This document shows positions 8,809 to 18,002 of a stretch of DNA of 64,000 nt, piece after piece. The position numbers and the translations under genes were made by a program. The notes below the pieces were generated by a model, which searched no databases, had not been told where the DNA came from, and saw nothing but the letters and a program-made list of their open reading frames with translations. Each line of letters starts with the position of its first letter. Position 1 is the stretch's first letter. Source of the DNA: Abiotrophia sp965245735 (GTDB taxonomy: Bacteria > Bacillota > Bacilli > Lactobacillales > Aerococcaceae); assembly GCA_965245735.1 (NCBI GenBank), contig CBDFAX010000001.1:62001-126000 (forward strand), in the 5' to 3' direction.

Positions 8809-9894
8809 ATGACGAATGAAAAGACCAAATCGTCTGCCTATAATTTTATAAACAATGTATTGAATGGGACAGCCATTGCTATCGTAGTAGCTTTGATTCC
8901 TAATGCAGTCTTGAAGGCGGCGCTCACAGCCCTTCAGAGCAATTACCCTGCTATTAAGCCATATTTAGTGGACTACTTAAATATTATTACCATCTTCCAG
9001 TTCTTCATTCCTGTTATGGCCGGGTTTTTGATTGCACATCAATTCAATATGAAGCCAATGCAGATGATTGCGGTCGGTGGGGCTACCTTTATCGGGTCTG
9101 GCGCTTGGAAAGCGGTTGAAGCAACCATCGGTGACAAGACAGGCCAAATCTTCCAACTTGCCGGGACAGGAGATTTGATTAATGCTATGGTAACGGCAGC
9201 CCTTGCGGTAGCGGTAATCCAATTAGTGGGTCATCACTTCGGTGCGCTAGAAATTATCCTTTTACCAATTGTAGTAGGTTCCGGGGTAGGTTTACTTGGC
9301 TACAAGCTTCTTCCTTATGTTAAACAAGTGACAGATACGATTGGTCACGTAATTGAAACCTTCGTACAATATCAACCATTCGTAATGAGTATCTTAATTT
9401 GTATGTCTTTTGCTATCTTAATCTTAACCCCAATTTCAACCGTCGCAATCGGCTTAGCTATTTCCTTGACTGGCCTATCAGCTGGGGCAGCTTCGATGGG
9501 GGTCGGGACTACGGCTCTATACTTAGTCTGGGCAACTCATAAGAAGAATAAGCCAGGTGTTCCAACTGCAATTGCTTTAGGTGCTATGAAAATGATGATG
9601 CCTAACTATCTGACTCACCCTATTATGTCAGCCGGGCTTCTCTTATCTTCAGCTATTACAGCTGTTTTGGTTCCGGTCTTTAACTTGACAGGGACGCCAC
9701 AAACCTCTGGTTTTGGTTTAGTTGGTTTGGTTGGTCCGATCGCTTCCTTACCAAGTTTAGGAAATAACTTCTTGCTCATGCTCCTCATCTGGGTGGCTGT
9801 GCCAGCAGTGGTAACTTTCCTAGTTCACTTCCTCTTCACCAAAGTCTTGAAACTCTATGATGAAGAAATTTTCGTATTCAAAGGTTCTAACTAA
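8809..9894 (+). CDS. PTS EIIC-like membrane permease, orphan
   Basis: Integral membrane protein of 361 residues with about nine or ten hydrophobic segments. It resembles the PTS_EIIC_2 family, with a conserved central glycine-rich region (TGLSAGAASMGVGTTALYLVW) and AIALGAMKMMMPNYLTHP, where a histidine or other polar residue would face the substrate. No EIIA or EIIB domain is fused or adjacent, so it may be a non-phosphorylating transporter or borrow partners encoded elsewhere. The substrate is unknown. It has its own promoter and is followed after 28 bases by ilvE, with which it may be co-transcribed. Confidence 0.75.
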   Translation: MTNEKTKSSAYNFINNVLNGTAIAIVVALIPNAVLKAALTALQSNYPAIKPYLVDYLNIITIFQFFIPVMAGFLIAHQFNMKPMQMIAVGGATFIGSGAWKAVEATIGDKTGQIFQLAGTGDLINAMVTAALAVAVIQLVGHHFGALEIILLPIVVGSGVGLLGYKLLPYVKQVTDTIGHVIETFVQYQPFVMSILICMSFAILILTPISTVAIGLAISLTGLSAGAASMGVGTTALYLVWATHKKNKPGVPTAIALGAMKMMMPNYLTHPIMSAGLLLSSAITAVLVPVFNLTGTPQTSGFGLVGLVGPIASLPSLGNNFLLMLLIWVAVPAVVTFLVHFLFTKVLKLYDEEIFVFKGSN

Positions 9895-9922
9895 TCTCAT
9901 TATTATATTGGAGGAATAGACA

Positions 9923-10954
9923 ATGACAACACCAGAACAAATGGATTGGAATAACTTAGGTTTTGGCTATACTGATACGGGCAAACGTTACCGTGCATAC
10001 TACCGTAATGGTGCTTGGGAAAAGGGCGGCATTACAGAAGATGCCACCATTACCATGAGTGAAGCGGCTAACGTTTTACACTATGGTCAAACATGTTTTG
10101 AAGGTTTGAAGGCTTATCGCACTAAATCTGGTGAAATTAACCTTTTCCGTGTTGATCAAAATGCGGCGCGTATGCGCCGTTCTGCTGAGCGTCTCTTGAT
10201 GCCAGCCTACCCAGAGGATTGGTTTGTTGAAGCAGTAAAAGAAGTGGTAGCAGCTAATGCGGATTGGGTACCACCTTATGAATCAGGCGCGACACTTTAT
10301 ATCCGTCCTTTCCTCATCGGCTTGGGTGCATCAATTGGGGTTTCACCTGCAGATGAATACCTCTTCGGAATTTATGTATCTCCTGTAGGTGCCTACTTCA
10401 AGGGGGGCTTAACTCCAAGTAACTTTGTTGTATCGGATTATGACCGTGCAGCGCCACAAGGGACAGGGGCTGCTAAGGTAGCAGGTAACTATGCTGCCAG
10501 CCTCTATCCAGGTAAGAAGGCTAAATTAGATGGATATACTGACGCTATCTATTTGGACCCAGCAACCAAGACTAAGATTGAGGAGGTTGGGGCAGCTAAC
10601 TTCTTCGGAATTACTAAGGATAACAAATTCGTTACGCCATTATCTCCTTCTATCTTGCCATCTATTACCAAGTATTCACTCTTATACTTAGCCAAAGAAC
10701 GCTTGGGCTTGGAAGTGGAAGAAGGCGATGTGTATGTTGATCAGTTAGATCAATACGTAGAAGCTGGTGCTTGTGGGACGGCTGCTGTTATCAGCCCAGT
10801 TGGTTCAATCACAGTTGGTGATAAGAAATATGTCTTCCATTCTGAAACAGAAGTGGGGCCAATCACTAAACGTCTTTATGATGAATTAGTGGGCATTCAA
10901 TACGGAGATGTTGAAGCTCCAGAAGGCTGGATTCAAAAAGTACCAGTTAAATAA
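9923..10954 (+). CDS. ilvE: Branched-chain amino acid aminotransferase
   Basis: PLP enzyme (fold type IV) exchanging the amino group between leucine, isoleucine or valine and 2-oxoglutarate. It has 343 residues, typical of the BCAT2-like subgroup. The PLP lysine is Lys185 in GAAKVAGNYAAS. The HYGQTCFEGLKAYR and EVGAANFFG stretches are BCAT signatures. The start has a strong GGAGGAA site. No branched-chain biosynthetic genes are nearby, so a role in degradation or acyl-CoA supply is as likely as biosynthesis. A strong terminator follows at 10967. Confidence 0.96.
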   Translation: MTTPEQMDWNNLGFGYTDTGKRYRAYYRNGAWEKGGITEDATITMSEAANVLHYGQTCFEGLKAYRTKSGEINLFRVDQNAARMRRSAERLLMPAYPEDWFVEAVKEVVAANADWVPPYESGATLYIRPFLIGLGASIGVSPADEYLFGIYVSPVGAYFKGGLTPSNFVVSDYDRAAPQGTGAAKVAGNYAASLYPGKKAKLDGYTDAIYLDPATKTKIEEVGAANFFGITKDNKFVTPLSPSILPSITKYSLLYLAKERLGLEVEEGDVYVDQLDQYVEAGACGTAAVISPVGSITVGDKKYVFHSETEVGPITKRLYDELVGIQYGDVEAPEGWIQKVPVK

Positions 10955-10966
10955 TCAGGATTAAGG

Positions 10967-10993
10967 GGCAGGAACTCAAGTTCCTGCCTTTTT
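10967..10993 (+). terminator. Terminator after ilvE
   Basis: Arms GGCAGGAACT and AGTTCCTGCC with a two-base gap, followed by TTTTT. Confidence 0.9.
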
Positions 10994-11068
10994 GTTATGG
11001 AAAAATTATAGGTTCAGCAGGATAGAATTTCAGATAGGTTGAGCTAGCTAGCTTTGCTGATTCTTTGA

Positions 11069-11097
11069 TTGACTATTGAGCTCTTTTCCCTTATCAT
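11069..11097 (+). promoter_or_regulatory. Promoter for the tdk-prfA-prmC-tsaC run
   Basis: TTGACT at 11069-11074, 17 bases, then TATCAT at 11092-11097. The tdk start lies 56 bases further on. Confidence 0.55.
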
Positions 11098-11153
11098 TAC
11101 TAGTTGGGACAGTGAAATTTGCGCTTAAAAATACCCAAGAAAGGATGCTTAGT

Positions 11154-11729
11154 GTGGCACAGTTTTATTTTAAGTATGGCGCCATGAATAGTGGGAAATC
11201 GATTGAGATTATTAAGGTGGCCCATAACTACGAAGAACAAAATAAACCGGTTGAACTTTTTACCAGTGCCATTGATACGCGCGTTGAGGTAGGAATTGTC
11301 AATAGTCGGGCTGGTTTCCAACGCCAGGCTACGCCTATTACGGAGGATATGGACCTATTCGAAACCATTAAGTCCTTGACACCTAAGCGTTATTGCATCT
11401 TGATTGACGAATCGCAATTTCTCAGCAAAGAACATATTTTGCAGCTAGCGCGAGTAGTGGATGAACTTGATATTCCAGTCATGTGCTTTGGCCTCAAAAA
11501 TGACTTCACCAATGAACTTTTTGAAGGATCAAAATACCTCTTGCTCTATGCTGATAAGATTGAAGAAATTAAAACCATCTGTTGGTTCTGCCACCGCAAG
11601 GCTATAATGAATTTGCGGATTTCAGATGGTAAGCCTGTTTATCAAGGTGAACAAATTCAAATCGGGGGCAACGAGTCCTACTATCCCGTTTGCCGTCGCT
11701 GTTACAAGAATCCTGGAATAATTAAGTAA
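11154..11729 (+). CDS. tdk: Thymidine kinase
   Basis: Phosphorylates thymidine to dTMP in nucleotide salvage. From the GTG at 11154 the protein has 191 residues and begins (M)AQFYFKYGAMNSGKS, matching the usual N-terminus. The P-loop is GAMNSGKS. DESQFL is the Walker-B-like strand. The CWFC and CRRC pairs form the structural zinc site and enclose the lasso. An AAGAAAGG site at 11137-11144 is directly joined to the ATG at 11145, so the GTG nine bases downstream of the site is the better start. prfA follows after 11 bases. Confidence 0.93.
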   Translation: MAQFYFKYGAMNSGKSIEIIKVAHNYEEQNKPVELFTSAIDTRVEVGIVNSRAGFQRQATPITEDMDLFETIKSLTPKRYCILIDESQFLSKEHILQLARVVDELDIPVMCFGLKNDFTNELFEGSKYLLLYADKIEEIKTICWFCHRKAIMNLRISDGKPVYQGEQIQIGGNESYYPVCRRCYKNPGIIK

Positions 11730-11740
11730 AGGAGACCACT

Positions 11741-12820
11741 ATGTTTGAACAATTGGATGCCCTCATTTTTCGATTTGAGGAATTACACGAATTACTCAGT
11801 GACCCAGAAGTCATCTCGGACTCCAAACGTTTGCGGGAACTGACTATTGAAGAAGCTGACCTGAGCCCTAAGGTAGCAAAGATCAAACGCTACAAGCAGG
11901 TCCAACAAGAAATTAAAGATACTGAAGAGATGCTAGGTGAAGGCTTAGACGCTGATATGGCTGAATTGGCTAAAATGGAATTGGCAGAATTAAAGGCTGA
12001 AAAACCTCGTCTAGAAGAAGAAATTAAAGTCATGATGTTGCCTGAAGACCCAAATGATGGCAAAAACATCATCATGGAAATCCGTGGTGCAGCGGGTGGG
12101 GATGAAGCGCAACTCTTTGCCGGTGACCTACTCAATATGTATACGCGATACGCTGACAGTCAAGGTTGGAAGGTCGAAGTCTTAGATGCTAATATTACCG
12201 GTATCGGAGGCTATAAGGAAGTCAGCCTCATGATTACAGGGCATAAGGTTTATAGCAAGCTTAAATTCGAAAACGGTGCTCACCGTGTTCAACGGGTACC
12301 CGAGACGGAATCTCAAGGCCGAGTGCACACCTCTACCGCAACCGTAGTCGTGATGCCTGAGGCAGAAGAAGTCGACCTAGACCTTAAGGATGCTGACATC
12401 CGGGTAGATATCTACCATGCCAGTGGGGCCGGCGGTCAGCACGTCAACAAGACTGCTTCTGCTGTTCGCTTGACTCACTTGCCAACTGGGGTGGTCGTTG
12501 CGATGCAAGATGAGCGGAGCCAACTTAAGAACCGGGAGAAGGCCATGAAGGTCTTACGCGCTCGTGTCTATGATATGCTCCAATCAGAAGCCCAAGCAGA
12601 ATATGATTCTAACCGTAAATTGGCTGTTGGTACTGGTGATCGTTCAGAGCGTATTCGGACCTACAACTACCCACAAAACCGGGTAACTGACCACCGCATT
12701 GGTTTAACCATTCAACAACTCGATGCCATTATGTCGGGGAAATTAGATGAAATTATCGACGGGTTAGTTCTCTTCGACCAAACCCAAAAATTGGAGGAGC
12801 TCAATGGCCCTCAAATCTAA
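11741..12820 (+). CDS. prfA: Peptide chain release factor 1
   Basis: Recognises UAA and UAG stop codons and triggers release of the peptide at the ribosome. It has 359 residues. The GGQ catalytic motif lies in GAGGQHVNKT (Gln233), followed by the conserved SAVRLTHLPTG. The C-terminus carries PQNRVTDHRIG. The gene overlaps the downstream prmC, whose product methylates this Gln, an arrangement conserved across bacteria. Confidence 0.98.
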   Translation: MFEQLDALIFRFEELHELLSDPEVISDSKRLRELTIEEADLSPKVAKIKRYKQVQQEIKDTEEMLGEGLDADMAELAKMELAELKAEKPRLEEEIKVMMLPEDPNDGKNIIMEIRGAAGGDEAQLFAGDLLNMYTRYADSQGWKVEVLDANITGIGGYKEVSLMITGHKVYSKLKFENGAHRVQRVPETESQGRVHTSTATVVVMPEAEEVDLDLKDADIRVDIYHASGAGGQHVNKTASAVRLTHLPTGVVVAMQDERSQLKNREKAMKVLRARVYDMLQSEAQAEYDSNRKLAVGTGDRSERIRTYNYPQNRVTDHRIGLTIQQLDAIMSGKLDEIIDGLVLFDQTQKLEELNGPQI

Positions 12821-13667
12821 TGCAAGCCTGGCTGAAGTACTCAAGAGTGCTTCAGTTTTTTTGGAAGGAAGAGGTTTTGATGGCAGTCTGGCCCAGTCAT
12901 ATTGGCTACGGGTTTTCGATTGGACTCTAACTGATTTGGTCAGACAGCTTCATCAGGTTCCTAGCCAAGAGGACTATGAGGCCTTTCAAGCGGTTCTAGA
13001 ACGCCTAGTGACGCATGAGCCCTTGCAGTATATTTTGGGTTATGAAGACTTTGATGGTCGCCGTTTTAAGGTGACACCAGCCGTCTTAATTCCACGGGAA
13101 GATACGGCGGGTATCTTAGATTTAGCGGCTGCTTGGTTAGAAAAGCATCCAGATGCTAGTCAAGCTCTGGATTTAGGGACTGGGTCTGGTATTCTAGCCA
13201 TTAGTTTGGCTTTGCGTCATCCGCAACTTCAATTGACCGCGGGCGATTTATCGCCTGAAGCCCTAGCTATTGCCAAAGAAAATGGCATTAGTCTTCAGGC
13301 CACTGTTGATTGGTTGGTGACGGATGTCTGTCAAGGTTTGCCTCGAGATAGAGCTTATGATTTAGTAGTATCAAATCCACCTTATATTAGTGAGACAGAA
13401 TTAGATTTAATGGATGAGTCGGTTAAACGCTATGAGCCGTCTATGGCCTTGTTTGCTGAGCAAGGGGGCTTGGCTTTCTATCGCCAACTGGCTAAGCAAA
13501 TTGGGCCCTATCTCAAGCCAAGTGCTTGCTTGATTCTAGAGATTGGTTTCCGACAAGGTCAGGCGGTCGTGGACATTTTTCGTCGAGCCTTCCCACAAGC
13601 TAAGGTTAGTTGCCATCAGGATTTGAATGGCCGAGACCGCTATGTCCAAGTAGAGATTAATGAATGA
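12804..13667 (+). CDS. prmC: Release factor glutamine N5-methyltransferase
   Basis: SAM-dependent enzyme that methylates the GGQ glutamine of RF1 and RF2. It has 287 residues. The N-terminal helical domain (about 1-90) recognises the release factor. The Rossmann domain has LDLGTGSGILAIS for SAM binding and the NPPY active-site motif at 191-194. The start overlaps the end of prfA by 17 bases and has a TTGGAGGAG site within the prfA coding region, indicating translational coupling. Confidence 0.97.
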   Translation: MALKSNASLAEVLKSASVFLEGRGFDGSLAQSYWLRVFDWTLTDLVRQLHQVPSQEDYEAFQAVLERLVTHEPLQYILGYEDFDGRRFKVTPAVLIPREDTAGILDLAAAWLEKHPDASQALDLGTGSGILAISLALRHPQLQLTAGDLSPEALAIAKENGISLQATVDWLVTDVCQGLPRDRAYDLVVSNPPYISETELDLMDESVKRYEPSMALFAEQGGLAFYRQLAKQIGPYLKPSACLILEIGFRQGQAVVDIFRRAFPQAKVSCHQDLNGRDRYVQVEINE

Positions 13668-13686
13668 AAGGAGATGACCGCCTAAA

Positions 13687-14709
13687 ATGTTAACCAAGAA
13701 ATTTCGTTTGGGAGAATTGGATGAAGCGGCCGCTCTCTTAAGAAGAGGAGAGCTAGTCGCCTTTCCTACCGAGACAGTTTATGGTTTAGGCGCCATCGCG
13801 ACTAAGGAACAAGCAGTTGCTAAGGTCTTTCAAGCAAAAGGTCGTCCTAGTGATAACCCACTCATTGTTCATGTCAAGGATGCCCAACAAGTCTTGGACT
13901 ATGCGGAAGAGGTTCCTGAATTAGCCAAAGAGCTAATGGAACGCTTTTGGCCAGGCCCTTTAACCATTATTCTGCCTGTTAAGCCTGGTGTTTTTCCGGC
14001 AAACGTTAATAATGGCCAAGAAACGATTGCTTTCCGCATGCCAAATCAACAGTCGGCTTTACGCCTAATTGACTTAGTAGGGACGCCTTTAGTTGGTCCG
14101 AGTGCCAATTTATCAGGTAAACCTAGCCCTACAAGTGTCGATCATGTCATGCAAGACTTTGATGGCCTGATTGCGGGCGTAGTGGCTGGCGATACGGATC
14201 AAGCCCAAATCGGAGTGGAGTCGACGGTGGTCCGCCCTATGTCAGACCGTTTAATCATTCTACGGCCAGGTGCTATCACCCAGTCCATGCTGAAGCAAGT
14301 ATGTCCAAACGTTCAAGAATTCTCAGTAGCAGAGCAATTAGCTACCCCTCAGCTCCAGTCACCAGGCGTTAAGTATCGCCATTATAGCCCTAAACAAGAA
14401 GTTTATTTGTTTGAGTCCACTGAAGATAGAGCTAGACTTCGGGCGAAGCTAGTGGCCAAGGGTGGGGAAGTCGGGCTATTGGCGGATGATTCAATCATTC
14501 AGGCCTTGGGTCATCAGAGTCCAGTTGTGGCAACTTATTCCTTAGGTCAGCCTCATGATGCGGCCAGTGCTACCCGTCAACTATATGCCGGTTTACGGGC
14601 CTTAGAAGCGAGTGGCTGTGATTGGATTTTAGCGCAAGCAACCTTAGATTCAGAAAAATATCATGCCTATATGAATCGGTTGAACAAAGCAGCCACAAGT
14701 ATGTTATAA
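13687..14709 (+). CDS. L-threonylcarbamoyladenylate synthase (Sua5/YwlC type)
   Basis: Makes the threonylcarbamoyl-AMP intermediate of t6A at position 37 of ANN-decoding tRNAs. It has 340 residues and is the long Sua5 form. The YrdC domain occupies about 1-205, with AFPTETVYGLGA, KGRPSDNPLIVHV and VGPSANLSGKPSPTS. A linker with SPGVKYRHYSP leads to the C-terminal Sua5 domain. It lies 19 bases after prmC and is followed by glyA, the order found in many Firmicutes. Confidence 0.95.
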   Translation: MLTKKFRLGELDEAAALLRRGELVAFPTETVYGLGAIATKEQAVAKVFQAKGRPSDNPLIVHVKDAQQVLDYAEEVPELAKELMERFWPGPLTIILPVKPGVFPANVNNGQETIAFRMPNQQSALRLIDLVGTPLVGPSANLSGKPSPTSVDHVMQDFDGLIAGVVAGDTDQAQIGVESTVVRPMSDRLIILRPGAITQSMLKQVCPNVQEFSVAEQLATPQLQSPGVKYRHYSPKQEVYLFESTEDRARLRAKLVAKGGEVGLLADDSIIQALGHQSPVVATYSLGQPHDAASATRQLYAGLRALEASGCDWILAQATLDSEKYHAYMNRLNKAATSML

Positions 14710-14759
14710 TAGGAAGCAGAACATAGGTTGGCGGGAGCCAACCACAAAGGAGGTTACCT

Positions 14760-15989
14760 ATGACTGAAAGTTTACATGATGCCTTGGTCTTTGAGACCAT
14801 TGAGCGTGAAGAACGGCGACAATTAGAAGGAATCGAGTTGATTGCCTCAGAGAACTTTGTTTCACCTGCAGTCCTTAAGGCACAAGGAAGTGTCTTAACC
14901 AACAAGTATGCTGAAGGCTATCCTGGCCGACGCTATTATGGTGGCTGTGAATACATTGATGTCATTGAACAAGCAGCGATTGATCGAGCGAAAGAACTTT
15001 TTGGTGCGGAATACGCCAACGTACAACCCCACTCTGGTTCATCTGCCAACCTTGCTGTTTACCGAGCTTTCCTCAATGTTGGCGACCGCGTCTTGGGTAT
15101 GGATTTGTCACAAGGTGGCCACTTAACTCATGGTTCACCCGTCAATTTCTCCGGCCAGTCTTATGAAATGCATGCTTATGGTGTAGACCCTGTTACTGAA
15201 TTGATTGATTATCAAGCACTAGAAGCTCAGGCTGAGGCTGTAAAACCTAAGATGATTATTGCAGGAGCATCTGCTTATTCTCGGACTATCGACTTTGAAC
15301 GTATTGGTCAAATTGCTAAGAAAGTAGGGGCTATCTACTTTGTGGATATGGCGCATATTGCTGGCTTAGTTGCGGCAGGTCTCCATCCTAACCCAGTGCC
15401 TTATGCGGATGTAGTAACAACGACGACCCATAAAACCTTACGGGGCCCTCGTGGTGGCTTGATTTTAGCTAAGGCCCAGTATGCTAAACAACTCAATATG
15501 GCTATTTTCCCAGGTATTCAAGGGGGGCCACTGGAGCATGTAGTAGCCGCTAAGGCGGTTGCCCTCTTAGAAGCCTTGCAACCAAGTTTCAAGACTTATG
15601 CGGCGCAAGTTATTAAGAACGCTCAAGCCATGGTGGAAGTTTTCTTAGAAAGTCCTCTGCGTGTCGTATCTGGTGGGACTGATAATCACCTCTTCAATCT
15701 TGATGTGACACCACTGGGTGTGACAGGGAAAGAGGCTCAAGAGCGTCTGGATCAAGTAGGGATTACCGTTAACAAGAATTCGATTCCTAACGACAGCCGT
15801 TCCTTCATTGATCCAAGTGGTATTCGGATTGGGACATCAGCCATTACGACGCGCGGCATGAAAGAAGCACAAGCTCAGACTGTTGCCCGTCTGATTCTCA
15901 AGACCTTAACAGCTTCTGACGATCAATTGGCGGCTATCCGTCAAGAAGTTAAAGAACTCGTCGCTGGCTTACCACTTTATCAAGCTTAA
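14760..15989 (+). CDS. glyA: Serine hydroxymethyltransferase
   Basis: PLP enzyme that interconverts serine and glycine and charges tetrahydrofolate with a one-carbon unit. It has 409 residues. The PLP lysine is Lys225 in VTTTTHKTLRGPRGG. N-terminal ELIASENFVSP and YAEGYPGRRYYGG are family signatures. An AAAGGAGG site sits seven bases before the ATG. With upp next, it supports nucleotide synthesis and salvage. Confidence 0.98.
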   Translation: MTESLHDALVFETIEREERRQLEGIELIASENFVSPAVLKAQGSVLTNKYAEGYPGRRYYGGCEYIDVIEQAAIDRAKELFGAEYANVQPHSGSSANLAVYRAFLNVGDRVLGMDLSQGGHLTHGSPVNFSGQSYEMHAYGVDPVTELIDYQALEAQAEAVKPKMIIAGASAYSRTIDFERIGQIAKKVGAIYFVDMAHIAGLVAAGLHPNPVPYADVVTTTTHKTLRGPRGGLILAKAQYAKQLNMAIFPGIQGGPLEHVVAAKAVALLEALQPSFKTYAAQVIKNAQAMVEVFLESPLRVVSGGTDNHLFNLDVTPLGVTGKEAQERLDQVGITVNKNSIPNDSRSFIDPSGIRIGTSAITTRGMKEAQAQTVARLILKTLTASDDQLAAIRQEVKELVAGLPLYQA

Positions 15990-16019
15990 ATTGATTGACT
16001 CAGAAAAGGAGAGACTAAG

Positions 16020-16658
16020 ATGGCAAAATGCGTAGTAATTAACCACCCACTGATTCAGCACAAACTAACCATTATTCGTGATAAAAATACCTCTACCAAG
16101 GCTTTTCGCGAAGTAACTAACGAAATCTCTATGCTTATGGCTTATGAGATTACACGTGATTTGCCAGTAGAAGATGTGGTCATCGAAACGCCTTTAGTTG
16201 AAACCACTCAAAAGCGGATTGCCGGGAAGAAAATGGCGATTATTCCAATCCTAAGAGCTGGCTTGGGCATGGTCGATGGGATTTTGGATTTAGTACCTGC
16301 TGCACGTGTGGGGCATATTGGTCTCTATCGTGACCACGAAACCTTAGAGCCAATTGAGTACTTTGCTAAATTACCACAAGATATTCAAGAACGTCATGTC
16401 TTTGTGGTGGATCCAATGCTAGCGACAGGGGGCTCAGCAATTGCAGCCTTAGACCTTCTGATGAAAAAGTATGGCGTTAAGCCAGAAAATATCACCTTTT
16501 CTTGTTTGGTTGCTGCACCAGAAGGGGTAGCAGCTTTACAAGCGGCGCATCCAGATGTGGATATCTATATGGCGGCGCTAGATGAGCGACTCAATGAACA
16601 CGGATATATCTTGCCGGGGCTTGGGGATGCGGGTGACCGTATTTTTGGTACTAAATAA
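16020..16658 (+). CDS. upp: Uracil phosphoribosyltransferase
   Basis: Converts uracil and PRPP to UMP in pyrimidine salvage. It has 212 residues, close to the usual 209. The PRPP-binding loop reads VVDPMLATGGSA. The C-terminal GLGDAGDRIFGTK is characteristic. It lies 30 bases after glyA behind an AAAGGAGAG site and is followed by a strong terminator, so it closes the tdk-to-upp unit. Confidence 0.98.
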   Translation: MAKCVVINHPLIQHKLTIIRDKNTSTKAFREVTNEISMLMAYEITRDLPVEDVVIETPLVETTQKRIAGKKMAIIPILRAGLGMVDGILDLVPAARVGHIGLYRDHETLEPIEYFAKLPQDIQERHVFVVDPMLATGGSAIAALDLLMKKYGVKPENITFSCLVAAPEGVAALQAAHPDVDIYMAALDERLNEHGYILPGLGDAGDRIFGTK

Positions 16659-16664
16659 GGTAGA

Positions 16665-16695
16665 AAGGCTAGGAAGAGATTTCCTAGCCTTTTTA
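16665..16695 (+). terminator. Terminator after upp
   Basis: Arms AAGGCTAGGAA and TTCCTAGCCTT, loop GAGAT, followed by a T run. The stem core GGCTAGGA is shared with the hairpin at 18752-18778. Confidence 0.9.
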
Positions 16696-16823
16696 TTATG
16701 CCATTTGTTACGCGTTCCGTACATTTGGATCAAGAAATTGGCCTTTTCTTACTTTAATACTTGTATTCATTCAAAATACATGATATTCTAATTTATATTT
16801 AATAATTATGCTGAGGTGAAACT

Positions 16824-17999
16824 ATGAATTACTTGATGATGTCCCCCCATTTCCCTAAAAACCTCCAGAATTTCGCAATTCGACTTAAAGAGCGTGGTGT
16901 GAATGTCTTGGGGATTGGCACAGAGCCCTATGACTGGCTCTCACCAGAGTTACGTGAAAGCCTCACTGAATACTACCGTGTCGAGGATATGGAAAACCTT
17001 GATGAAGTGAAGCGTGCAGTAGCCTTCTTAATTTATAAACACGGCCCAATTGATCGCTTGGAATCTAATAATGAGTACTGGTTAGAGTTAGACGCTGCCT
17101 TGCGCGAGCAATTCAACGTACCTGGGGTCAAACCTCGTGACTTAGAAAAAACCAAGTATAAGTCAAAAATGAAGAAGTTATTTGAGAAAGCTGGCGTTCC
17201 AGTGGTGCCAGGTTATCTAATCAAAAATGAAAGTCAACTCAATAAAGCTTTGAAGGAAGCTGGCCTCCCTGCAGTAGCAAAACCTGACCGTGGAGTAGGA
17301 ACAGCAGCAACTTATCGACTTGAGACAAAAGAAGATGTCGCAACCTTCTTATCCGAGTGGGACCAATCCATTCCCTATTTTGTGGAGCCTTATGTCTTGG
17401 ATGCTGAGCTCTGCACATTTGATGGTTTAGTTGATGAAAAAGGACAGATTGTCTTCTCAACGAGCTTTGTCTATTCCTTGCCAACCCTAGAATTGATTGA
17501 GGGCCAGTGCGATTATACTAATATTGTTCAAAAGGATGTAGAAGCTCAGTTGGCTGCATACGGCCAAGCGGCAGTTAAGGCCTTTGGGATGAAGGAACGC
17601 TTCTTCCATATCGAATTCTTCCGTCGTAAAAAGGGAGACTACGTAGCCATCGAGTATAATAACCGACTGGCTGGCGGTTACACAATCGATCTCTATAACT
17701 ATGCTTATGGTTGTGATCTCTATGCTATCTACGCCGATATCGTAACTGGGAGGCTAGAAGAAACGCCAAGCTATGATCGACATTACGGGGTCGGTATCTC
17801 ACGTCGTGACGAGTTGGCATACGCACATAATATTGATGAGATTCGAGCAAAATATGGTGACCGTGTGAAAATGGTCGATCGCTTGCCAGATGCTTTTTCG
17901 GCTATTATGGGGAATGAGTTCTTAGTCATTCTAGCGGATACGCAAGAAGAAGTTGAAGAAGTAAGTCATTATGTACACAAGAAACAAGGAGGACAATAA
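16824..17999 (+). CDS. ATP-grasp family ligase of unknown substrate
   Basis: Predicted ATP-dependent carboxylate-amine or carboxylate-thiol ligase of 391 residues. A Rossmann-like pre-domain (about 1-110) precedes the ATP-grasp fold. The latter shows AVAKPDRGVGTA (nucleotide-binding lysine and glycine loop), FVEPYVLDAELCTFDGLV and the metal-binding EYNNRLAGGYTIDLYN strand. The carbamoyl-phosphate-synthase-like architecture gives the chemistry but not the substrate. The esterase-like gene starts 3 bases after its stop, so the two products probably act together. I do not recognise a named function. Confidence 0.8.
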   Translation: MNYLMMSPHFPKNLQNFAIRLKERGVNVLGIGTEPYDWLSPELRESLTEYYRVEDMENLDEVKRAVAFLIYKHGPIDRLESNNEYWLELDAALREQFNVPGVKPRDLEKTKYKSKMKKLFEKAGVPVVPGYLIKNESQLNKALKEAGLPAVAKPDRGVGTAATYRLETKEDVATFLSEWDQSIPYFVEPYVLDAELCTFDGLVDEKGQIVFSTSFVYSLPTLELIEGQCDYTNIVQKDVEAQLAAYGQAAVKAFGMKERFFHIEFFRRKKGDYVAIEYNNRLAGGYTIDLYNYAYGCDLYAIYADIVTGRLEETPSYDRHYGVGISRRDELAYAHNIDEIRAKYGDRVKMVDRLPDAFSAIMGNEFLVILADTQEEVEEVSHYVHKKQGGQ

Positions 18000-18002
18000 T
18001 AA

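Noticed and set aside
11076..11153. N-terminal extension of thymidine kinase by 26 residues
   Set aside because: The extension has no binding site, overlaps the promoter region and goes beyond the usual start of the family.
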